A stretch of 64,000 nt of DNA from the NCBI GenBank assembly GCA_036971475.1, contig JBAIZL010000002.1, positions 334,264,320 through 334,328,319 on the forward strand, given 5' to 3'. Both the position numbers and the translations under genes were made by a program. Within the stretch, counting starts at the first letter, position 1, and each line of letters begins with the position of its first letter. This DNA comes from Prosapia bicincta. Taxonomy: Eukaryota > Arthropoda > Insecta > Hemiptera > Cercopidae. The notes below the pieces were generated by a model. That model was given only the letters and a program-made list of their open reading frames with translations. It did no database searches and had not been told where the DNA came from. Of the stretch, positions 12,198 through 20,914 are shown piece by piece.

Positions 12198-13997
12198 ATG
12201 TCTGATGAGAGGGAATTATACAATTTGCGGAGAGAAAAAGCTAAAAAAACAGAAAACGGGGAACAATTAGAAAAGAGTAGGCGGAAAAGGGCGATAGAAA
12301 CAGAAGGGGCTGCTCAGGGGAGATTTGTTAGTTTTCAGGAGGGGATCGGAAACAGGGAGGAAAATATTATAGGCGAGCTGGTAGTTGTAGGGGACCAGGA
12401 AAAAGGGACAAATTTGGAAATGAAAGAAATAGAAATGGAAGGCACAGATATGCCTATAGAAGAGAGTGAGGTGGAAACCCAAGTAGATGAGGCTAGGGGA
12501 CTACCACCTATGCAAACACAACAAAAAAAACGGGGAAATAATGAGAATGAAGATTTAAGGGAGATGATGAGAACTCTCATGGAAATGAGTGTAAACATGA
12601 AAAAATTAGATAAGATAGACAAAAAATTAGAGGAAAATAGAGACGAATTAAGAGAGATGAAAGAGGATCTAAAAGTAATAAAAGATGAAATACGGGAGGA
12701 AAATAGGAAAATGATAGAGGATATGAGGCGACAGTTGAGGACAGAGAATAATACTGTAATAGAGGATGTGAGAAGAGACTTAGATGAGAAAGATAGAGAA
12801 TTAGAGGAGAAGATTAAGAAAAATTTTGAGGAAACAAAAGAAATAATAGCTGATGTGGTAGAAATTAATAAAAAAGAGATAGAGAAAATAGAAAATATAA
12901 CTAAGAAAAACACAGAAGAGTTAGGAGAGTTGAAATTAAAGGTGATAGGAGAAAGAAAGATAACAGATGAGCGTTTTAGGAAAGTTGAAGATGATAGGGA
13001 GAAAATATTAGGAGAGCAGGGAAGGTTAGGAGATAGAATTAACAAAATCGAGAGTGATAATGGAAATAAGGGTGAGCAAATAAGGTTAATACAAGTGTCA
13101 TGCGGGAATCAGGAGGAGATGCCCAAATTTAATGGGAGGAATGGTAACCCTATGGAGTTCCTAAAAAGACTGGATAGGTATGTGGAAAGAAAATTTGAAT
13201 GTAGGACAGGGGAAAGATTTGAAAATGAATGGAGAGGAATCATAGATAGAGCTTTGGAAATAGGAGCGGCTAGATGGTGGGAATCAATCAGAGAGGAGGT
13301 GGAAAATTTCGCGGATTTACAAGATAGGTTTATAGAAAGATACTGGGCCAAAGAAATACAGGAAGGCATCAAAGAGAGAATAGAAAATGAAAGGTATATT
13401 GAGGGAAATGGAAGAGCCAGAGCAGATTATTTCATAGAAAGAGTCGTAGTTTTAAAGAACATGACACCACCGCAAAATGAGGAAGAGATAGTCCGGAGAT
13501 TAAGCCGGCATTTTAATGAAAGGATACAGTTGTCAAGAAGAGTACAAAATATAAAAACGATCCGAGAGATGGAAAGGATGCTGAATGAGGAGGATATAGA
13601 GGAGAGAAATAAGGAAATAAGACAGAGAAACAGGGGACCATGGAATAGGCCTACCCCTAGAGAGGAACAGAATGGAAATAGATTTCCACCCAGAAGGGGT
13701 GAGGAAGGGATGAGACAGCAGGGAAATAGAAGATTTCCAGGACCAGGAGAATTGTATAGAAGGAATGAATATAGGAATGAAGGGCGGCCATATGTCCAGT
13801 TCTTTAACAGAAGAATAGATAATCATATGAGGGGGAATGTTGAACCAAGACCAGGGCAGGAAAATAATCGAGAAAATAGAGGAGACAGGAATTACAGAAC
13901 CAATGACAGGAGCCAGAAGGAAGTAAATCAGATAGAGACAAGGAGATGTGTGGGGACAAGGAAGGAGGATGGTGCACATAGTCAAACGGAAAACTAG
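12198..13997 (+). CDS. gag polyprotein of the LTR retrotransposon
   Basis: A 599-residue protein starting at an ATG after an A-rich leader. Residues about 1-110 are charged. About 110-300 form a long Lys/Glu-rich segment with strong coiled-coil character. About 305-450 is a Gag capsid-like region, with PKFNGRNGNPMEFLKRL and ARWWESIREEVENFADL as typical landmarks. The C-terminus (about 465-599) is very rich in Arg, Asn and Gly and should bind RNA, but no CCHC zinc knuckle is visible. The frame is uninterrupted. The stop at 13995-13997 is overlapped by the pol frame at -1. Gag would assemble the cytoplasmic particle in which reverse transcription occurs. Confidence 0.88.
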   Translation: MSDERELYNLRREKAKKTENGEQLEKSRRKRAIETEGAAQGRFVSFQEGIGNREENIIGELVVVGDQEKGTNLEMKEIEMEGTDMPIEESEVETQVDEARGLPPMQTQQKKRGNNENEDLREMMRTLMEMSVNMKKLDKIDKKLEENRDELREMKEDLKVIKDEIREENRKMIEDMRRQLRTENNTVIEDVRRDLDEKDRELEEKIKKNFEETKEIIADVVEINKKEIEKIENITKKNTEELGELKLKVIGERKITDERFRKVEDDREKILGEQGRLGDRINKIESDNGNKGEQIRLIQVSCGNQEEMPKFNGRNGNPMEFLKRLDRYVERKFECRTGERFENEWRGIIDRALEIGAARWWESIREEVENFADLQDRFIERYWAKEIQEGIKERIENERYIEGNGRARADYFIERVVVLKNMTPPQNEEEIVRRLSRHFNERIQLSRRVQNIKTIREMERMLNEEDIEERNKEIRQRNRGPWNRPTPREEQNGNRFPPRRGEEGMRQQGNRRFPGPGELYRRNEYRNEGRPYVQFFNRRIDNHMRGNVEPRPGQENNRENRGDRNYRTNDRSQKEVNQIETRRCVGTRKEDGAHSQTEN

Positions 13998-16759
13998 AGG
14001 GCACTGGTGATACCTTATTGCATCATGGGAAAACTACAGGGGATGCTGAAGAGGGAAAGCCAGTGCTAAAGAGCCTTGGAAATATTAATTGTGACAAGAA
14101 TGAGGGTAACAATCAATTTAATGAAAATACGGATTTGGGGTTAGGAATAATTAACAACGTATTAATAGATAGGGAATTTTTGGAAAGTGAGGGGAAGGAG
14201 CGAAATTTGAATTTAGAACAAAACAAAATATATTTGAGCCCAGAAATAGAGATAGAATTTAAACAGGTTAGGGTTACAGCCTTAATAGATACAGGTAGTA
14301 ATATTACATGTATTCAGGAAAAATGGTATAGTATAAATAAGGGAAAACTAGGAAGAGTAGAAACGTTGCCAATCAGAGCAATGAACATTAGGACAGCAAC
14401 AAATAAAAAGAGTAAAAAAATTAATAAAATTGTTCTGATAATGGGAAGATTAGGTGGGATTGATTACCCATTTCAATGTTTCATCATACCAGGACTATTA
14501 AGAGAAATGATCATAGGGATGGATATATTAAAAAATACAAAGGCTGATATAAGTTGTGAGGATTGGAGTATAAAATTGAAATATTTGGAAAACTATATTA
14601 AAATAGATATGAAAGAAACGGAGGGTGAAAATGATGACGAAAGAATTAATAACAACGAGGTACAAAATTTAGAAAGGGAAGATAATGTAATTAACGAATT
14701 CGATCAAATTAATGAGGAATGGGAAAATTTAGATAATTTAGGACAGGGGGACCAAAATTATGAGAAACAAAATGAAACAGAAGGGGAAATTAGTGAGAGA
14801 GATATTATGGGAAGTATCGGAGATGACCGTGTAACAGAAAGGCAAAAACTGGAGTTGGTGGAGATAATAAAGCAATATAAGGATGTATTTTCAGATAGGC
14901 CTGGAGTGTGTAAAGGATATAGACATGAGATAAAAGTAAGAACAGATTTACCATTTTATCAAAGAAACTATCCTGTGCCCACAAAGTATCAAGAAGCGGT
15001 ACAAAGAGAAATTGACAAAATGTTGGAGATGAAAATTATAGAAAAAAGTAATAGCCCTTATATTAACCCTATTATTCCTGTCATAAAAAGTAATGGAGAA
15101 ATAAGATTGTGCCTGGACGCAAGGAAACTGAACGAAATCATAATACCAGATTACGAGTGTTACCAGGGTATTAATGAAATATTACATAAGGCAAGAAAGG
15201 TAAAATACCTGAGTTCTATGGACCTCACGAATAGTTTTTGGCAGGTGGAGTTGGAGCCAGAATCCAGAAAATTCACAGCTTTTCAGTATAATGGAAAGAC
15301 ATATCATTTCATTGTGACACCTTATGGGCTAAAAACATCATTAGCAGCTTTAGCAAGAGCTATGGGTAGAATAATGGGAAATGAATTAGAACCATTCACT
15401 TTAGTATATGTAGACGACATTGTATGCATGTCACAGAGTTTTGAAGAACATAAAAACCATTTAAAAAAATTATTTATGACATTTAGGGAAAATAATATCA
15501 AAATTAAATTATCAAAAACTGAGTTTTGTAAAGAAAACATAGCATTTTTAGGTTATAGATTGACAACTGAGGGAATAGAGATAGATAAGGACAAAATTAA
15601 GGCTGTAATGGAATTCCCCACACCAAAGAACGTTAAGCAATTAAAAGGGTTTATAGGCCTTGCCAATTATTACAACAAGTTTGTAGACCACTATTCGAAA
15701 TTAGTAGAGCCACTCCTGAAACTTTTGAGACATGAAACAAAATTTAATTGGACAGATTTAGAGGAACAAAATTTTAGAAAATTAAAGGAAGCATTTATAG
15801 ATACCAACGTACTAAAACACCCTGATTATTCAAAAACGTTTTATTTACAGACAGATGCAAGCGAATATGCTATTGGGGGGCATCTGTACCAGGTAACAGA
15901 GACTGGACAGAAACAGGCAATTATGTTTATGAGCCGAACCCTAAAAAGTAGTGAGATACGATATTATACGACTGAAAAAGAATTATTGGCTGTGTTGTTT
16001 TGTCTACAGAAGGCTAGACAGATTATACTGGGGAGAAAGGTAGTAATACAAACTGACCACCAGGCTTTGACTTTCATAAAGACTTGCAGAATATTAAATT
16101 CAAGACTATATCGTTGGATATTGCTCATGCAGGAATATGATTTTGAGATTGAGTATTGTAAAGGGAAGGAGAACGTGGTGGCAGACATATTAAGTCGTAA
16201 CCCATGGGATAAGATAGAGCCAAAACATATAGAGAATCAAAATAAGTTTAGTATCAATTTAATGGAAAGAGTAATAAGTAGGGAAGTAGTGACAAAATTG
16301 ACAAAACTTAATGAGCTTCAGTGGGGTGATTTAGAATTAAGAAATATTATTGAAAATGTCCAGGAATACAATTCGAAATTCAAAATTGAAAATAACATAC
16401 TATATAAAAATTGTAAAACAAGTTGGAAAATAATAGTACCCAGAGAGTTAATAAATGTATTAGTGATATCATGCCATGAGTACTATATGCATATAGGGGC
16501 CAAGAAGTGCTATAGTATAATAAATGAAATATTCACATGGAAAAAGATGTATAAGGAGATTAAATACCTTTTAAAATACTGTGACACTTGTCAGAGGGTG
16601 AAACACACAAATCAAACTTGTTATGGGGTGATGAAAGGAATCAAGGTAGAAGGGCCTAAAGAGCAACTATCTATTGACTTTTGTGGACCATTTCATAAAA
16701 GTGAGGGATTTAAATATATTTTGGTTATTTTGGATATTTTTACTAAATTTATAAAATAA
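13982..16759 (+). pseudogene. pol: protease, reverse transcriptase, RNase H, integrase N-terminus (prematurely stopped)
   Basis: The frame is -1 to gag and is open from 13982, just after an in-frame TAG at 13979-13981. Fusion to gag therefore needs a -1 shift within about 15 bases. It has no credible ATG of its own. Protease: LIDTGSN around residue 90. Reverse transcriptase: SPYINPIIPVIKSNGEIRL, VTPYGLKTS and the catalytic YVDD near residue 464. RNase H: LQTDASEYAIGG near 612 and KGKENVVADILSR. Integrase zinc-binding region: H..H then CDTC near 818-857. First integrase Asp: SIDFCGPF near 885. It then stops at 16757-16759 in an A-rich run, with the rest of the integrase in another frame. Confidence 0.9.
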
Positions 16760-16761
16760 AA

Positions 16762-17166
16762 AAAGCAAATACTGCTACAGCTATTAGATGTGTAGAAGAT
16801 TATTTAGAAAAATATGGACAGGTAAAAAGGGCACAAACAGACCATGGAACTCAGTTCACAAGTAAAAGATGGTCAACCTTTTTAGAAAGTAAAGGAATCA
16901 AACAAATATTTTCACCAATTAGGCGACCTCAAAGCAATATAGTAGAAAGGGTAAACAGGGAGATAATGAGATGTCTTCGCACCTATTGCCATGGGAACCA
17001 TAAACAATGGGCAAAGTTTATACATTTAATAAATGAGATGTTGAATGAAGTACCACATGAGACCACAGGGTTCACACCTAATCAGTTACAGTTAGGAAAA
17101 ATAGATGAGAGATTTTGGCATAAGTATATCAAAATTCAAACGAACAAAGCGTTAATACCCAACTAG
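16762..17166 (+). pseudogene. integrase catalytic core, second segment (shifted frame)
   Basis: In the -1 frame relative to the upstream pol segment the core continues: ANTATAIRCVEDYLEKYG, the second Asp in QTDHGTQFTSK, and the Glu in SNIVERVNREI. The protein runs without a gap apart from a few residues missing at the FIK/KKAN junction, so a short deletion in the A-rich stretch at about 16750-16763 caused the break. The segment ends at a stop at 17164-17166, before the integrase C-terminal domain. Confidence 0.85.
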
Positions 17167-17486
17167 TAATAGATTTGGCAAGGGGGAGAATGAAAAAAAA
17201 GGCAGAACTTAGGGCACAAAATTTCAATAGAAATCATAAGCTTTTCACATTTAATTTAAATGATTTAGTGTTAGTAAAAGAAAACTGGCAGGCAAAAGGC
17301 ATAGAGGGAGAAATGGGGAAATTATTTGATATTTATAGTGGGCCATATAGAATACACAAAAAGTTAGGAGAATCGACATTCGAACTATGGGATGATAAAC
17401 ATGATATAAATAAGGGGATGTTCCATTCAACAGAACTAAAAAGGTACCATGATGCAAGGGAGATAAACTCAAACGAGACAAAATAA
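17148..17486 (+). pseudogene. integrase C-terminal domain, third segment (shifted frame)
   Basis: A second change of frame around 17130-17160 separates this part (..NTQLVIDLARGRMKKKAEL..) from the core. It holds a basic region, the NLNDLVLVKENW strand, YSGPYRIHKKLG and STELKRYHDAR. This resembles the C-terminal chromatin- or DNA-binding domain of gypsy integrases with its GPY/F-like motif. No protein with ordinary translation would join the three parts, so the copy cannot integrate on its own unless the breaks are assembly errors. Confidence 0.8.
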
Positions 17487-18267
17487 AATAGGAAGGGAGA
17501 TATTAAATATAGGTAAAGGAAGCAATATGAATAAACTCTAGGTGATTATGTGTATAAGAAAACGTTAGCAGGAGATAAGTTTTAAGGGATGGTAACTATA
17601 TCTATGATAATTTATTAGAAACTTCGTCGAATAATGAATAAAGATAAAATTAGGTATATTTAAACTTCGTCGTATTGTAAGGGAGAATCTGCGTTGATAA
17701 ATAATGGAACTTCGTCGTATATATCATATATTATAAAAGAAATATGAATCTATGATAATAAATATTAAAGCATCGTTGTAATAAAAATATGGTAATTGTG
17801 TATTTAAACTTCGTCGTATTGTAAGGGAGAATCTGCGTTGATAAATAAGTATTAAAACAAAATTTATATTCGTTGATATAGGGATAGTGTAATCGAAGGA
17901 ACTATAGATATGATCAAATAGAGGATATGAAATTGCAACCTTTAAAAATATTAGATGTTAAACTTCATACAAAATAAACTGAAATGATATAAAAAAATAA
18001 TTGAACTGGATGTGAGATTGGAAGGGGAGATAAAATACTAACTTAGAACTGAGAGTTAGATGAAGCTAAAAGCAAAATAAATATGAGATGAATAATAAAC
18101 AAGGAATAAACAGAAATAAGGGAAAGAGAAATGTTATAACCAATTTGACCAAATCTAGACAGACTATGACTCGGATAGGCTGGGATTTAAAGACATGGTA
18201 TCAGAGAATATATATTATGTTAAATAAATATTGAATCAGACTTATGATTGGAAGGTTTCCAATTGTA

Positions 18268-18324
<57 letters not shown>

Positions 18325-18647
18325 CAGAACATGATTTATTGTTACTATATGTTAGAGTTGTTAAAGAATTGTTGAATGAATGTTAGTTATAAGTATATTG
18401 TATTGTTAGAAGATATGTTAAGTAATATGTAGCTTGAAGTGTTCAGCTCAGTATTTGATTGTTAAAGAATTAAGATAATATTGTGTCGTAGGAATTAAGT
18501 ATAAATGGACAATTTAAAGTATAAATGTTAATTTAAATTTAATTTAAAAAAAAAAAATATGTATATTTAATCAAGCTTGTAAAATGTAAAGAATGTGTAA
18601 TGTAGATATTAGGAATATTTTTTTATTTAAATTAAATTAGGGGACAT
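17487..18647 (+). repeat. 3' non-coding region with ACTTCGTCG repeats and a 52-A run
   Basis: There is no env or other frame. The word ACTTCGTCG occurs at 17621, 17664, 17710 and 17808. Two perfect 47-bp copies of a unit containing it lie at 17658-17704 and 17802-17848, 144 bases apart. A run of 52 A residues occupies 18270-18321. A purine-rich AGGGGACA directly before the 3' LTR is the likely plus-strand primer (polypurine tract). Confidence 0.75.
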
Positions 18648-20068
18648 TGTAACATTTATAGAATGGGCTATATAATATTATTTAAGAATTGGAAAATAGA
18701 TGAGAAATAACTCACTCAAAATTTAGAAAGAAATTCATTAAGATATTGGTTAGGTTAAAATTTAGGTAAAAGCATAGAAAAGTAAATAAGGTATTTGAAC
18801 TGAAAAATCCATTAAGAAATTTGTTGTATCAAATAAAATTTAAAATAAGATAATCTAATAATGGTTATGTGTAAACAAATTTGTAAACTGTAGGAACATA
18901 GGGCTAAGTAATTACTTGAAGGAGAAAGTGAACACGTTTGTAAACAAAAGAAAATTGAAAGGTTATGTTTATGAAAGACCAAGCAAAACACACACAATTC
19001 AGAACTATTTCAAAAGTAAAACACAAAGACACTTCACACACTAATAATATTAATAAAATAAACACTGGAAGGTTTGTTGAGGATAGGAAATTAAAACAGT
19101 AAGTTTCAACCAGGTTTAACCAAGTTAAAACGCCATTGAAAACAAACTTGTTGGTATGTCAGCTGTAACACAGATGTGAAAGCAAGAAAGTAGGTCAGTG
19201 TGACAATCGATTCTAGTGAAGAAAAAGAAAAAAAACTAGATTACAGGCAACAGGTGTTTTTTTAGAAGAAGAAGCCGCCATATTCTTTTCTTTAACAACT
19301 TTAAAAGTAAAACGAAAGCGTTAGTTGAGTTGGAGGTAGCGTGGGTGACGCTACGAGAGGAAGCAGACCTTGCTGGGCAGTCAAAATTCTATTTTATTTG
19401 GAAAGAGTTCGTCTAAATTATACCGTTTTGTTAAGAAGATTGGCCAACTTAAATTAAGGAGAAGTGAATTACAAAATGTCATACTGTGTTAATATAAAGT
19501 GAAATAAATAAAACGAATTTAAGTGTGTGAATTGTTTAATTTGGAGAGAACGGAATCTTACGTAAGCTAACTGAAATTTCGATATTTGATAAGTTATTAG
19601 CGCTATAAAAATAACTTTAGTGGACTTTTAAGATAATAGAGAAGTTTAAATTTGTATAGTAGGATATCTTGTAGTTAATTAATTGTAAGAATAATCCAGT
19701 TCAAATAGTTTAGCCTTTTTGCATTTTCAAAATTTAATATTGTTTGTTCAAAATTTATTTAATTAACCTAAGAATTAAAAAAAAAAATATAGCCCATACT
19801 ATAACCCCGAGATATCAAGAGATCTTAAACTAGCCAAGGGTATAAAAACCTTGTAACTCAAATTTAAAGAATCGAATTTTAGTATATTGTGTTAAAACTT
19901 GTTAAGTTGTAAATTTTTGTTTTGTGTTTAGATGTTGAAATAAAATTGTTCTAATAAAGTTTTGAATTGTTCCTGAGTAGTTTTATTTGTCTTAAATAAA
20001 AAATTTCAATTTATTAAATAGTAAAACATAATTATATTGTATTGTGTCTCTTTAAAAATTATGTTATA
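18648..20068 (+). repeat. 3' long terminal repeat (mosaic)
   Basis: It is nearly identical to the 5' LTR from its start to 19908, apart from scattered substitutions and an A-run length change. Beyond GTTAAAACTTGTTAAGTT the sequence no longer aligns with the 5' LTR except for AATAAAG and CCTGAGT-like landmarks. It ends GTTATA before ATAT at 20069-20072. The first bases after the break (GTA) match the solo LTR at 57557-58983, not the 5' LTR. Confidence 0.8.
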
Positions 20069-20178
20069 ATATATATAGGAATTTTTGGACTAGATAGGAG
20101 ACTGACAGACTTACCTAAAGGCAATAGTCCAAAACTGCAATCTCTTGGAAACAAATAAATAGACACATATAAAAAACT

Positions 20179-20422
20179 TATCACACTATTGAAATATTTC
20201 GATCAAAAATGATTTCATCAATCAAAAAAGAAAAGACTTAAGTGAACCACAGATGTGTATAAATATCCAAATGTCACAGATTCACAGATATATATCATAA
20301 ACTATAAATCTGTGACATTTGGATGTTTATACACATCTGTGGTTCACTTCAGTCTTTCCTTTTTTTTTTTTTTTTTGATTGATGAAGTTCATTTTTGATT
20401 GAAATACTTTAATAGTGTGATA
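20179..20422. repeat. foldback repeat with hammerhead-like arms
   Basis: Left arm 20179-20282 and right arm 20306-20422 are inverted copies separated by about 23 bases. Each arm, read outwards, carries GATTGATGAA, then a short hairpin (ATCA/TGAT around T residues), then GAAATA. This approximates the CUGAUGA...GAAA order of a hammerhead with the first C replaced by T. There is no coding capacity. It is probably a pair of Penelope-type terminal repeats. Confidence 0.6.
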
Positions 20423-20471
20423 TCTAATCCAAAAAGTCCTAAATAAGCTTTAAGCTCTAATAGAACTAACC

Positions 20472-20473
<2 letters not shown>

Positions 20474-20544
<71 letters not shown>

Positions 20545-20688
20545 ATACGTATCCCTTCACGGATGGAAAAATATGATGAATAGTTACTATCTGGAGTACA
20601 TCCGTTCTTCTCTACTCGCTCTTCTACTGTTGTTGGGTTCACCTCATCAATGCTGGATGAGATTCAGATAGTAACTATTCATCATATA

Positions 20689-20752
<64 letters not shown>
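20474..20752. repeat. two (TA)n tracts flanking a 21-bp inverted repeat
   Basis: TA dinucleotide tracts lie at about 20476-20540 and 20680-20752. Between them, ATGATGAATAGTTACTATCTG (about 20571-20591) is repeated as its exact complement at about 20665-20685. The whole block could extrude as a cruciform. It sits just downstream of the mRpL58 polyadenylation signal. Confidence 0.7.
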
Positions 20753-20758
<6 letters not shown>

Positions 20759-20808
20759 AATGCCCTAGTTTAAAAAACTGCAACTACAAGGTAAATAACT
20801 AAACACAA

Positions 20809-20814
20809 TTTATT
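20809..20814 (-). terminator. mRpL58 polyadenylation signal
   Basis: AATAAA on the minus strand (TTTATT on the plus strand) about 20 bases downstream of the mRpL58 stop codon. It is the first canonical signal after the stop, so the 3' UTR would be very short. Confidence 0.6.
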
Positions 20815-20832
20815 ATACAGTTACATATCCAA

Positions 20833-20914
20833 TTAAGACACTTCTTGTCTGCTTGCTTTTATTGAACTCTTTTTTCTCTTCTCTATCAATCTAGCCTGAC
20901 TTGCTCTCTCCCTC
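20833..20914 (-). CDS. mRpL58 exon 5 (last)
   Basis: An 82-base exon completing AGG and encoding RERASQARLIEKRKKSSIKA, then SRQEVS and TAA. Acceptor GTTTGTTTCTTAG. It lies almost 12 kb from exon 4, past nested transposons, but phase and product both fit. Confidence 0.88.

Larger units (their letters stand above)
10530..20068 (+). mobile_element. Ty3/gypsy-type LTR retrotransposon, nearly complete, defective
   Basis: The 9.5-kb element has a 5' LTR (10530-11907), primer binding site, gag, pol (protease, reverse transcriptase, RNase H, integrase in that order), a long 3' non-coding region and a 3' LTR (18648-20068). Integrase after RNase H places it in the Ty3/gypsy group. There is no env-like frame. 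The U3 parts of the LTRs differ at only a few positions, which suggests a recent insertion. The integrase reading frame is nevertheless broken twice and the U5 parts of the LTRs are unrelated in detail. A solo LTR of a related variant is at 57557-58983. Confidence 0.93.

Noticed and set aside
12267..14004. Long minus-strand open frames opposite gag (up to 236 codons)
   Set aside because: They are antisense shadows of the purine-rich gag frame, give Ser/Phe/Ile-rich nonsense and have no family resemblance.
17658..17848. CRISPR-like direct repeats
   Set aside because: Only two 47-bp copies within a retrotransposon untranslated region of a eukaryote.
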